This document shows, one piece after another, positions 33,561-44,787 of a stretch of DNA of 64,000 bases (positions are counted from its first letter, which is position 1; every line of letters starts with the position of its first letter). Below the pieces are notes generated by a model, which worked only from the letters and a program-made list of their open reading frames with translations, ran no database searches and was not told the DNA's origin. Source of the stretch: Gnetum montanum (taxonomy: Eukaryota; Streptophyta; Gnetopsida; Gnetales; Gnetaceae). Location: NCBI GenBank assembly GCA_015680685.1, contig MNCI01024381.1, positions 3,070-67,069 on the forward strand. The letters are read 5' to 3'. The position numbers and the translations under genes are program-made.

Positions 33561-34612
33561 TTCATTTCTGGTTCCTCAATCCATGGCCACATTCAAACTT
33601 CATCAGACTCACTGCATTGCTCACCATCAGACGATCCTACCAATATTGCTGCCATTCATATTCCATTCCTGAAATCTCTTCCAGTGTCTTGGTTCCATCC
33701 ATAGCTGTTTAAGTCTAAGCTCGCATATTCACTCATGGTTTTCTTGACTCCTTGGAGTTGTATTTGCAGGATGACACTCAGATGTGTTCGTACAAGAATG
33801 CACTTCGTCATAAGCAGCAAGGTGAGGCAATGTTCACAGCACATGTGGCAAGACTAAATCCAACCATTTACTAGTACATCCCCATTTCCCGCTACATCCC
33901 TTATCTATTCACTGACACACTCTACCTAGCCACACCTCTGATACACCTAGTACACTCAAAACTTTGAGCATACCGTTGCGCACTGTAACACCTTTAAGCA
34001 GTTGCAACACACAACATAGCAGTTGAGCATGAGCACAAGATCAAAACAACATTTCCTTTGGAAAAAAAAACGAGAAACCCTTGGCACTTCCCATACAAGC
34101 CCTAGGTGGGAAGGCAGTTGTCTTGGAACCAAGTGCTCATGTCTAAAAATAATCAAGAAACACGCCGTTGCATAGCTTTGGCTCTCTGCCAATAGGTTTC
34201 CCCTAAACACCAAACAAGGGCCCTGTTCCTCCAAAGAATGCAACACATCATCACGTGGCTTTGGTCTCGCCAACAAATCCTCTTGGACATTAACCAAGAG
34301 TCTTGTTCTGCCAAAGAACGGACATCTCATGTATTGATTCCAAGTCGGCCAAATAATGGCTATTGAAAAGGATCAACATGACACACACCAAAGCATCCCC
34401 TTTACCAAGCATAATCCCTTGGTCAATTCCCAGTCCCCACAATCTCCATTTTCCTACCAGCTATAGATTTCACTTTCCCAATCCTATGTACTACGAAACA
34501 CGGTGCGATGATGTCTAGTTAGGTGGCAAAGGACAATGCCTTTATCGAGTTGCTTGTGGTGTTTTGCACTTCTTTGTCGACGCTTCTCGGGTCGATTCCT
34601 CCAAGCATCAAC
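33561..34612 (+). other. B 3' untranslated region
   Basis: Non-coding, alignable along its length with C 62311-63270 (for example the TTCACTCATGGTTTTCTTG block, and the CAAGAGYCTTGTTCYGCCAA block near 34293 and 62949). It includes a splice-acceptor-like GTATTTGCAG ending about 33771, conserved in C. Open frames at 33656-33844 and 33956-34330 (minus) are not shared with C. Confidence 0.7.
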
Positions 34613-34625
34613 AAAGAGGGGCCAA
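34613..34625 (+). other. B polypurine tract
   Basis: AAAGAGGGGCCAA directly before the 3' LTR. Counterparts are AAAGAGGGACCAA in A (40131), AAAGAGGAGCCAA in O (42517) and AAAGAGGGGCCAA in C (63271). It is the expected plus-strand primer site. Confidence 0.85.
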
Positions 34626-35993
34626 TAAAACACCACAAAATTTCGAGCTTAGTACTTTTCCAACAAGAAGCAAGTCCCTAGGACTCACAGACGACCATGG
34701 CTACATTTGGTACCAAACATGGCAACTTCGGGGATCAGATGCTTAATTTTCACTAAGTATGAATTCTCAGTGTATACGCCTAGTGTATACACCCAAGTCT
34801 ACATTCTCAGCGTATATGCTGGGCGTATACACTGGGCATATACACTCAAATTTCACATTCACAGCGTATACGCCCAACGTATACACTCAAGTTCACAGCG
34901 TATGCGCCCAGCATATACACCTGATGTTCATAGCGTACACGAACAGCGTACACACCTCACAAGTATGTTGAGCTTGTACGACTGATACATACGCTCGGCA
35001 TGCAATCCCCGAAGATGGCATGGAAATAGCACTACAGAACAAGACTTGGTACAAGGCATCAACCATCAGCATATATGCCCCGGCATATATGCCCAGCAAC
35101 CATTAGCATATACGCCCTGACGTATACGATCAGCATCCTTCAGCATATACACTCCAACATATACGCTCAGCATCCACAGTGTATACGCCTAGCGTATACG
35201 CCCATGCACATCCAGCGTATACGCCCAGCACATCCAACATATATGCCCAGAGTCTACGCCCGCTTGATACAGCGTATACGCTCAGCAAATGTAATATACT
35301 GTACACTTGTAAATTTCATTCTTTCGCACCTGGTCAATGCGCCACATGCCACCCAACCCGAGTATAACGTCAAAACCTGTATAAAAGCCATAATTTTCCA
35401 TGAGATAAAGGTCAGATGGAAAATTTTAGAGCAAACCAGAGAGAGAAGAGACGCTGAGAACTAGAGAAGAGAACCTTGTACGCTAGACAACCCTGTATGC
35501 TAGACAACCCTGTACGCTGAGCATATAGCCTCTACGCTATGCCTACAGTGTGAACTAGCCCACAATCATCCCTGCATTCACCGGGGCTTTTCGTCCGCCT
35601 TGTGTCAAATCCACAACTTTGTTAGATCGGTGCATTGTAACTCTCATTTTGAAATGCCATTGTTACATTTTCTTCCTAAAATTTGTTACAGTTTGCATTA
35701 ATTGTTGCATGTATTATATTTACGCTATTTTACGTTTATGCTCTGTTCATATCAATTACATTGTTTACGCTCTGTTTTACGCCTGTTACGCCATTCATGT
35801 ATAACCCAACGTATAGCATCTGAGTGTACGTTTGGGGAAATCCTTGCTTGATCCGCGTGTGGACCATCCAAGGTACTCTACCTTTGTTCATTCCAGCTCA
35901 CCCTCAGGCTAAGGTAGGGTCATTTGTGCATATTTGGTAATCCCATAGTCTCTATTTCCTTCCAGCCAAAGACCAATGATTTTGGACGGTACA
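34626..35993 (+). repeat. B 3' LTR
   Basis: 1,368 bp, 109 bp longer than the 5' copy. The extra length is mainly in the GCGTATACGC array (34770-35285) and in U5. It begins TAAAAC (TG changed to TA) and ends GGTACA, followed by CCTAT (35994-35998). TATA at 35380-35387. Confidence 0.93.
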
Positions 35994-35998
35994 CCTAT

Positions 35999-36459
35999 CA
36001 CGCCTAAGTCCTCCGTAGGACATAGCTTCATTATTACTACCACTAAGTATTTTACTGAGTGGCTGGAAGCTAACCCCCTAAGGAAGACTACATCCCAGTA
36101 GATCTACCACTTCATCCTGGATAACATCGTGACAAGGTTTGGGCTTTCGATGACTATTGTAACCGACAGTGGACCACAATTCAGTAGTGTGGAAACCTAA
36201 ACCTTCTGCAGCAATCTAGGCATCAAGCAATCATTCTCCTCTCTATATTTCCCATAGGCGAATGGGTAGGCGAAGGCTACAAATAATTCCATCATCAACT
36301 TGCTGAAGTAGATGCTTAGCAATAGCAAGAGGCGGTGGCACAAGCAAATCCTCTATGTTCTATGGGCCTACAGAATGACATGCAGGACCGTGATGAGTAA
36401 GACCCCTTACATTCTCATTTATGGATCTGAAGATATGTTGCCTCTTGAGTTGCAGGTAC
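35999..36459 (+). pseudogene. pol: A pol, part 2: integrase core
   Basis: Continues the integrase cut at 18089: GHSFIITTTKYFTEWLEANP, LDNIVTRFGLSMTIVTDSGP, then SNLGIKQSFSS and a decayed ANG-stop-AKATNN where a catalytic Glu is expected, and RRWHKQILYVLWAYRM. It ends LPLELQV at 36459, where the solo LTR is inserted with GGTAC duplicated (36455-36459 and 38048-38052). The second catalytic Asp (TDSGPQF) is kept. Several TAG stops. Confidence 0.9.
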
Positions 36460-38047
36460 TGTAACGATGGAAAACATCGGCCGCTGGAAAATACCGAGCG
36501 AAGATCTGTGTATACAATCTTAACCATGGATTCGTGCGAGGGCCGTGCTGGAGAAAAAAAATCTGCGGTGCCTTGAATGGTCTTGTCGATTAGACAGGGA
36601 CTTACTTAACCAGTAAATTAACGAATATTGCGATGATGTATGTATTATATAGATATTCCATGAAACGAATTAATTTGATGAGTCATAGAAGGAGTAGAAA
36701 ACAATCTAAGTAACTTGAAATAACGACAACGTCAACGCAACAAGGAAGATCAGATTTAGGAAAGATGCATAATTCCAAGATCTATGTTTTGACTCAAAGG
36801 CTGAGTATCTTGTATACAAAGTTTCAATGGCAAACTCTGCTTATCTTTGTACGAAGCATACACAAAACAATAAGAAAACTGTTCAAAAGGGAGTACAGAA
36901 TGAAACTTGATCTACCTCATAAGCCAAAGGTGGAATGCAAGGAAGGTCAAGTCCGGATGTCTATCGATCAACTGTATCTGATCGATAAAACTTGCCAATT
37001 GTACCAGATAATCTCTCAATCTCTGATCTACTCCTTTTGCCTTCGGTGGTTTTTGCTCAAAGCTGCTAATGATCGCCAATGAAGAGAACAGTATTTTCGC
37101 CAAAAGACTGATTTCTCCTACTGCCAATGCTCCAAACAATGTCTTCTATCTTTTTTAGAAAGAAGATCCCATTCTTCTTTGTGAATTGGAGTATTTATAG
37201 TTTCAGCATCACATGGAGAAGACATGGCCCTGATGACACATGTCTCAAAATTTCAGAGTGTCGTTGACTTGGTAAATTTCATGTTGAAGCTAGTCATGTC
37301 ACATCACATTTTTGGGGAAGAGGGCAAAGTACGCTGTCAACCACTCCTACTGAAGCCGCCTCTTGATTATCCTATGATATGCTGGTAAGCATATTGTTAC
37401 GTATGGATAGTAGGTGTGTGTTTGGTACTGCCTTAGCTGGCCTTACGTTGTATTACACTTGTTTACTTTGCCTAGTGTGACAGAGCGTAATAGAGCATAG
37501 AAGTAGTTAGCTCAAGCTACTTTACACTTATTTACGCCGCAAAGCTTAATAGAGCATAAAATGGTCAAGTTTGTAATAAGTTACACTTGTTTACGCTTCG
37601 TAGTGTAATAAGCGTAAAGCAACCAATCTACGAAAAATAAGAAGTCAAACTACTGTGCTTCTTTGGACTCTGACTTTGACTTCCTCGAAGCTCATTATGC
37701 TGCTCTGTGTAATGGAGCGTAAATTTAGCCCTGAATAAAAGACTTAGTAGAATATGCAACAAGTCGTAGTCCACTGCTTAGACCTTAAACTTTGTTCAAT
37801 TCACCGAAGCAAGGTACTTTCTGATATCGAGCAACATTAAGCAGAGTTACGCTAAGCGACATTATGCTATGTTGCGTAATGTAGCATAAAGAGAAGAAAA
37901 AAAATAAGGTTGGAATTTGTAAAAAACTTGGAGACTTGATGCTGCACGCCTCTTTGCCTTGTTCTGTCTTCTGGATTTCTATTGCAAACCTTCACTCGAA
38001 TCATGAATCTTCGCCCTAGGTCGATTCGCAATTTTCACTGTGTTTTA
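36460..38047 (-). mobile_element. Solo LTR in reverse orientation
   Basis: 1,588 bp, flanked by GGTAC on both sides. On its sense (minus) strand it runs from TAAAACACAGTGAAAATT (38047) to CATCGTTACA (36460). Its end is homologous to the LTR end at 1-241, and its start has the family pattern [TG/TA]AAACAC..AAAATT. A TATAAATA box lies at 37199-37192. No internal sequence remains, so it was left by LTR-LTR recombination. It holds TTTACGC / GCGTAA words between 37440 and 37900. The open frame 36765-37082 lies inside the LTR and is not supported as a gene. Confidence 0.9.
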
Positions 38048-38052
38048 GGTAC

Positions 38053-38407
38053 CATCACTTCAAATGATCCTCTCTGATGTCGTGAGAAAAGCCCTAAATA
38101 AAGAGTCAAGAATTATCAAACTCAACTCAATAGAGGAGGAGTGTGCATAAACGTTGAGCCACATAGAGCACTACCAAAGCAAGAAACAAAAAAAACATCA
38201 TGCAAACCCACATCAACAGCCAGTACAGAAGGGAGACCTCATCCTCAAGGCCATCCATGAACATGTGAGCAAATTCTCAGCCAACTAGGAAGGCCCATAC
38301 ATGGTCACCAAAGCCTTTAGGAATGAAGCCTTCAAGCTTGCAGACATGGATGGCAATGAGTTCGCAAATTCAGTGAATCACTCATACCTCAAGCCATACT
38401 ACATCTA
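38053..38407 (+). pseudogene. pol: A pol, part 3: integrase C-terminal domain
   Basis: Resumes exactly at the GGTAC duplication: PSLQMILSDVVRKALNKESR, SIEEECA, then QKGDLILKAIHEHVSKFSAN, EGPYMVTKAFRNEAFKLADM and the terminal NHSYLKPYYI, TAA at 38406. It matches the pol end of B and D. Stops at 38147 and 38287. Confidence 0.9.
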
Positions 38408-38429
38408 AGCCCATGAAGCAGATAAGCAA

Positions 38430-38770
38430 CCGTCCACTACGATGTAAAACTGGCAAAGGTGAGCACACGTTCGCTACGACATTAAATTGACACATTTTTT
38501 GCATCGTCTACTATGATGTTAAACTGGCACAATTCATTCACTATGATGTTAAACTGGCACAGATCATACGCTATGACATTAAACTAGAAAAACTCATCTG
38601 CTATAAAGTTAAACTGGCACAGCTTGTCCGCTATTACGTAAAAATGGCACAACACATCCGCTATGAGGTTAAACTAGCACATACAGTCTGCTAGGATCTT
38701 AAACTAGCACAGCAGTCTGCTAGGTCCTTAAATTAGCACATGGTCTACTAGGATCTTAAAATGGGTTCGT
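38430..38770 (+). repeat. A linker 3 repeats
   Basis: About twelve units of roughly 28 bp, consensus GTCYGCTATGAYRTTAAACTRGCACA, starting 25 bases after the pol stop. Unit spacing drifts, so the array is old. Confidence 0.85.
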
Positions 38771-40130
38771 GGCATGTCCCCATCATGCATTTGCACCAAG
38801 TACACATCAAGCAAGCATGCACACATCAAGTGAGCGTGCACACATCAAGTGAGCCTGCACTCATCAAGTGAGCATGCATGGTGCTGACATGGGGGAGAAG
38901 TTGCAGTTCCAAAATGTAGTTTGTGATGCAATGAGGATAGGCTCTAGAACATATGCAATGTCGTCGTTCTTGGCATCTTGCTAATCCCCTAGAGATGTCG
39001 TTTGACATCTCACTGACCCCCTAGACCTACCATCGCCATGACCCATCACCTTGATAGTAGTTCCTCGATCAGTGCCTATTGCTGGAGTTCCGACAGTATT
39101 ATGGCCCAGCCACAATATTGTTACCCTCCAACTCCTTACCAATGCCTAGGCTCACATGACATTTCACTATGTGGTAGCTGATCCCATAACTGAACTAAGA
39201 ATGCATGCCTTCAATAGGGATTCTTGAGCATTTGCATTTAGAACAACTCCCTACTCCTTCGATGCTAGCTCCTCCATGCTAACGCTGCCGAGGTCGTTGC
39301 TGGCCTTTCTACTTTGAACACCATGTGCTAGCAAAGGTGTCCAAAAAATTCAACAACGTCTGTAGTAAGCAAGTCCTCTACCTTCGTTTTGCATCATGGC
39401 TATTTCTTTTAGTTCGCTCTCTATCTCATTTTCAGGGTGCAGCCAAAGGTGCATCTCGCCACAACAGCAAATGCTACATCATTTTAAGGGGTTGTCATGA
39501 CTAGCTTAGCTACATTGGAGTGCACATCCTATTCCTCCCCTTCATTTTCCTCGTCTCACTTCACATACCGATGATCCACGCTCCCCTCTCTTTCACAAGC
39601 TTTTCTAGACGTCTGTCAAGCCCTCCTGTTTGATCAATTGCAAAACCCATAACGTGTGTAACACAGCTTACCACATCGGAAGCATATGTAGGTAGGTTAA
39701 CGCCCCCATGTGGATGTAACACAACTCATTTAGGGAAAGGAACACTTGTCCTGTAGCTAGGTTTTTTACAAATGTAAGTAGTAAAATAGTAAAGGGCAAA
39801 AGGATAAGAGAGCATAAGCTAGTTTGCAATCACCCTCTCCAAGTGTTTCAATGAGAGGTCGAAGGTCAATGAAAGTAAAGATGAAAATGTGATTGACTCC
39901 CTCACAAGCACTTAGATGAGGGACTCTGCTAAGCCTCATCTTTATCCTTTTCCTAAACCTCCTTCCTCCTCGCTTTGCCCTTTCCCCCCACAAAAACCAA
40001 TGCAAAAATCTCAAGCATAGCTAAGCGACATCTTGACAATCACTGAACAACGACAATGTTAACGTTTTATCTTCCGTGGTGTTTCGTATTCTTTCTCAAC
40101 GTCTCTCGGGCCAATCATCCACATGTCGAC
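38771..40130 (+). other. A 3' untranslated region
   Basis: Non-coding. It begins with a short tandem CACATCAAGTGAGCRTGCA (38800-38880). It aligns in patches with O (2860-3650 plus 41907-42516): GGCATCTTGCTAATCCCCTAGAG near 38970, and GGATGTAACACAACTCAT near 39712. I see no gene in it. Confidence 0.65.
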
Positions 40131-40143
40131 AAAGAGGGACCAA
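40131..40143 (+). other. A polypurine tract
   Basis: AAAGAGGGACCAA immediately before the TGAAAC start of the 3' LTR at 40144. Confidence 0.8.
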
Positions 40144-41906
40144 TGAAACATCCTAAAATTTGAAGATATTCTTGCTTCATCAGGTCTTTGCAATTCACAC
40201 AGCGTCATGGTAGTTCTTCAGGAGATGGATGCTCTGATGTTCAAACTATCCAGTTCGGCAAGTTTTCTACTCCTGGTGTTAATAGGCTAAATGGATTCTC
40301 CAGCCTACCCACCTGAGTAGTTCACCTAGCCAATAGTGCACCTAGGAGCAATATGTGGAATTGTAGGTGGTGCTCAGAATGTGCAAAATATTTTGACAAG
40401 TTTTCTAAGTTAAGGAGTTTACTATGCTATGTTGCGCTTTGTAGCGTAGCAAGCTTCAGAAAATGATTACCGCATGGAGTGTTTTAGCAAGTTTTCTAAG
40501 CCAAGGAGTTTGCTACGCTACGCTATGCTATGTAACGTAGTAGACTTTAGAAGATGTTTGTAGAAGCGAAGTGCTACACTATGCTACACTACGCAACGTA
40601 GCACAGCACAGCAAACGCTAGGCGGTCAGATCCCTCACCTGACTTCAAGTCCTCCAGCAATGTCTCCAACCTCCAGAAAGTGGCAAACTTGGCAAAAGGA
40701 AAACCATGTTCATCGCTACGCTACATTGAGCTAAATGGCACAGCGTGGCATAGCAATTTTGTGAAAGTGACAAAGGGCAACTTAAAGGGTGGGATCAGCT
40801 CATTTGCAAGTTTCGTAGTGCAAAAAGTAGAGTTTGTAGATTGGCGATGTTTTTCCGACTAAGGCTAGCTGCTACGCTATTCTACACTACGTAGCATAGC
40901 ATAGCGTAGCAAATAATGCAATAAATAGTTAGCACGCTTCCAAAACATACAACACATGTAGCAAGACATGTAACAAGATGCTATGCTATGCCAACATGCT
41001 ATGCTACAAAGCATAGTATAGCATAGCAAGTAGTTACACCACATCAATGCACTGAACCTAATTGCACCATTGGCACATGTCTCTAAGCTTTGACAGTGCA
41101 ATTACAACATGGCAAGTTTGCAATTATGGCATGGTAGGCTTGTAATTACAATGGTCATGCATGCCCATGCAATGCAAACAAGTCAACGCGGGCCCAAGGC
41201 ATGTGGCATCCAAAACACACCTTTCATGTTCCCTTGGCCCTATAAATACCCTAATGAACAATGCTCGAAGGGTCTAGGTCTTTTTTTTGGGCAAAAAACA
41301 CAAGTAGCAGGTCAATCCATCTACTAGTTGGCGATTTGATTAGTTGACAAGAAAAAGTTGGCATTGTATTCCTGAGCATTGTAAACATCTTGTTTGACAC
41401 TGCAAGTAGTTGGCATTCTCATTTGGCATTCTACTCCACCCTTCCTACTATCTTCATAGCATTGTGAATTGTTGACTTCTGAGTCCACGTTCAAGCATAC
41501 AATTGTCTTGCTCTGGACGTCTTGGTTACCTTTGGGATCTTTGTGCCTCCCAGCGTCGCACAACCAATTGTATCCACCTTGACAAAGTGAAGTCATAATC
41601 TTGAAGCAGTGCATTTTCCTAACTACATTTTACTTTGTTTTTCTTGCTTACATTGCATTTTTACATTGTTTTCTACCCCTCTTGCATTTAAAGATATCAT
41701 TTTATGCTAGAGGTCTCATTTTCAAATTATTCGTTTATGAAAGGTTATATTAACACCGAATAAGTCCCTATTTGATCAACCAGATCGTTCAGGGCACCCT
41801 ATTTTCATTTTATCCAACACAGCTCGCATGCAGATATGAGGTTAAGACTATCAAAGATCGATGACCTCTCAGTGCTTTCCATCCTCCAACGTTTTTAGTT
41901 TCTACA
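40144..41906 (+). repeat. A 3' LTR
   Basis: 1,763 bp. It matches 3653-5440 along its length: AAAATTTGAAGATATTCTTG at the start, TAGCGTAGC arrays (40420-40620 and 40870-41020), TATAAATA at 41241 and the end TTTCTACA. It is followed by GGATG at 41907. Confidence 0.92.
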
Positions 41907-42516
41907 GGATGTAATGCAACTCATCCCATGGAGAGCCTTTGTGGGCTAGTCAAAGCCTAAGTAGATGTAATGCAACACATCCCAAGGAGGAAACACCTAT
42001 CCTAAAAATGTGATGTGGTTGCATCTAAACATTTTGTTGAGTGATATGCAGTCTACCTGACAGCAAACACCTCCTAGTTCTAAAAAAAAGAGACAAGAGA
42101 AAAAATATTCCAAAAAAAGGGAATAAAAGAAGTACCCAAAGTTGGCATTTCACAACTAGTATAATCCCAAATTGACCATCTCACAAGCACTCTGATGAGA
42201 GGTAAAGATCTCAAGAGGCAAGCCATCTCCACATATTGACTTCCTCACAAACATTCCAAGGAGGGATCACAACTTGACAACAAGCCATCATGGTGCTGCA
42301 TCCTGCAGTTGCATGTACAATTAGCATTCTTCCCACTTGTTATTCCTTGATCCATCTCCTTAACCTACTCCCTACCATACTTTATTTTCTTAGCATTCTT
42401 GATCATGGTGAAGCATTGTGTAATTGGGCACTAATGAGCAGTGTTGGTGTTGTGTTTATACTGTGGTATTTCATATTCTTTGTGATGTCTCTTGGGTCAC
42501 TCCTCTAGATGTCAAT
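41907..42516 (+). mobile_element. Element O, right part of 3' UTR
   Basis: Begins with the second GGATG and continues O's untranslated region (GGATGTAATGCAACTCATCC). It has internal duplications of GATGTAATGCAACNCATCCCA and of a TCACAAGCACTCTGATGAG / TCACAAACATTCCAAGGAG motif. It leads to O's polypurine tract. No gene. Confidence 0.75.
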
Positions 42517-43442
42517 AAAGAGGAGCCAATAAAACACCACAAATTTTGGGCTTTAGCACTTCGATTGCAAATTTTACTAAGTGTCAAAACTTGGCAAATT
42601 TTTCTAAGTGTTGGTGCTATGCTCCCCAACATAGCCAGCGTAGCATGCATCATGGCCTATTTTCGAAAATTTTCTAAGTGTCAATAGTAGCTATATGAAA
42701 AATTTTCATGCATGGTACATAGCAATCTAGTGGCATCCCTACACAGCACAGTACACCATAGCCCAATTACAGCCTTGGAGTTCATGATACATAGTGATTT
42801 TGTGGCATCCCTATAGCCCATGATACATTGTAGCAACCAACCTAGTAGACATAGTTCATCATGACAAGCGCAAAAATTCATGGCCCAAGACCATTGAGAC
42901 TATGATTGCGCTCCCACTACACCTGTTGTACATTATGTAGCTTCTAAGACCCTTTTGGAGTTAACTACATCCCCATTTTGGGTAGTGTTCCATTTCTCTC
43001 TCCTATGTCTAGCATTTTCTTGCATTTTTCTTACATCTTTTCATACTTTTTCATGTGTTGTCACACTATACTATGATTAGGTGGTAGTCTCTACTGGTTA
43101 ACACCCTCGTTTCAGTGGAAACCTTGGCTACACTCACCCACATTTTGTGGCTATGCTCACCCCCATTCTGTGACTACGCTCTACACTTAGCACCATGAAG
43201 CACCACTTTAACACTTGACACCATTTCACATTGTTTGAATTTTTATATTTTTACTAACCATGCCACCCCTCAATTGCATACATCACCACAATTACAACTA
43301 ACAAAGTCCCTATTTGATTGACATGACCATCTAGGGTGCTCTGCCTCCATTTCTAGCAAGGCCCTTATGTCGAGGTAGGGTTAAGGCTATACATCCATTA
43401 ATCCCTTGGTGATTTCAACCATTGATATTTTTTATTATTACA
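42517..43442 (+). repeat. O polypurine tract and 3' LTR
   Basis: AAAGAGGAGCCAA (42517-42529), then the LTR from TAAAACACCACAAA (42530) to TTATTACA (43442), 913 bp and thus shorter than the others. The end region carries the AGTCCCTATTTGATTGACAT..GGGT block common to the LTR ends of A and W. Immediately afterwards D sequence appears, so O is inserted in D; the duplication would begin at AAAGT (43443), but its partner is outside the window. Confidence 0.75.
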
Positions 43443-43924
43443 AAAGTGACCAAGGGTGATAGTGATGTAGGTGCTCGAGACTTCGCACCAAGGATAGAAG
43501 CTAAGAAATCCAACAAAATGGAAGAGAGCTAGGATGATCAATGTGCTTCAAAACCTAAGCGATGGTGAGGGCTAGAGGATGTTAGTAAGGTGGCTATGCC
43601 ACAGTACTATTGGTACTCCAGCAGGTGGTGCTGATGGTGAGAGCTCTAACTAATAATCAAATACCCAAGGCTGATAATGCTGTTAGTGCAGCCTAGGGTG
43701 GTACTACTGGAGATGGTGGCAAGAGCTCTGGAAGCTCAACAAAATACCTAAGGGAATCTTCAGAGGATTAGCAAAATGCTAAGGGCGGTAATGTTACAAA
43801 TGTCCTAGAGGCCTCTCTTGATGACATGAACTCCATTATGAAACTACAGTGTCCCATCCCACCCCACCCATAAGGTGTGGATAGATGAGGGAGGATTAAA
43901 AGTATTCATGCTCACTTGTCCACA

Positions 43925-44755
43925 AAACTATGCATGTTGAGCTATTTTTGATGAACTATGAACCTAGTTTAAGGTCATGGTGGACCGCATGCTATGCTAG
44001 TTTAGGATCCTAGTAGACCATGAACCTAGTTTAAGGTCCTGGTAGACTATGATGTGCTAGTTTATAGTCTTAGTAGACTATTGTGTGCTAGTTTAATGTT
44101 GTTGAAAATGGTGGAGGTTGTGCCAATTTAACATCATGACACAAGGAAAATCTATGTTAGTTTATAGTTGTAGCAGACTATGCTGTGGGTGCTAGTTTTA
44201 GTGTCATGGCCCAAGGACGATCTATGCTAGTTTAACGTCATAGCAAACATGTTGTGCTAGTTTATAGGCATAGTAGACTATGCTATGTTTTAGTGTCATG
44301 GCCCAAAGATAATTTGTGCTAGTTTAACATCATAGAAAACATGCTATTCTAGTTTATAGTCATAGTAAACTCTGTTGTGCTAGTTTATAATAAGAGCGGA
44401 CTCTGCTGGGTGCTAGTTTTGGCATCATGGCCCAAGAATAATCCATGCCAGTTTATAGTTATAGTGGACTATGCTATGGGTGCCATTTTTAGGATCATGG
44501 CCTAAGGATGATTCATGCCAGTTTATAGTCATAGTGGACTATGCTGTGGGTGCCAGTTTTAGCATCATGGCCTAAGGACAATCTATGCAAATTTATAGTT
44601 ATAGTGAACTATACTGTGGGTGTCAGTTTTAGTGTCATGGACTAAGGATGATCTGTGCTAGTTTATAGTCATAGCGAACTATGATGTGGGTTAGTTTTAG
44701 AGTCATGGCCCAAGGACAATCTATGCCGATTTATAGTCATAATGGACTCTTGCTT
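43925..44755 (-). repeat. D linker 3 repeats
   Basis: Largest linker of the window: roughly 20 to 25 units over 830 bp. On the plus strand they read GTGCTAGTTTATAGTCATAGTGGACTATG, alternating with GGGTGCCAGTTTTAGCATCATGGCCYAAGGAYAATC. The alternation gives a higher-order unit of about 65 bp. It lies directly after the pol stop at 44788. Confidence 0.85.
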
Positions 44756-44787
44756 ACCTTGCTTTGTCATTGATGCAATGTTGCATG

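Larger units (their letters stand above)
18095..35993 (+). mobile_element. Element B: complete Tat-like retrotransposon with antisense passenger gene
   Basis: 17.9 kb with both LTRs, PBS, polypurine tract and a 5-bp target duplication. The order is 5' LTR, leader, N-terminal ORF, gag-protease, linker 1, antisense nine-exon gene, linker 2, pol, linker 3, 3' UTR, 3' LTR. In the first ~140 bp of the two LTRs I count ten differences, nine of them transitions, so insertion is not recent. Pol keeps one reading frame throughout with five premature stops, and gag core-protease keeps another. It is the reference copy for this family in the window. Confidence 0.95.
3653..41906 (+). mobile_element. Element A: Tat-like LTR retrotransposon interrupted by B and a solo LTR
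   Basis: LTRs are at 3653-5440 and 40144-41906 and share the same start (GAAACA.. followed by AAAATTTGAAGA), TATAAATA promoter and CTACA end. Without B (18095-35993) and the solo LTR (36460-38047) plus duplications, A is about 18.8 kb. Inside, in order: leader, gag, protease, linker 1, antisense gene, linker 2, pol (in three pieces), linker 3, 3' UTR, polypurine tract. Every reading frame carries multiple stops, so A is old and inactive. Confidence 0.9.

Noticed and set aside
36765-37082. 105-aa open frame in the solo LTR
   Set aside because: It is located wholly inside an LTR, on the strand opposite to LTR sense, with no homolog in the other LTRs.
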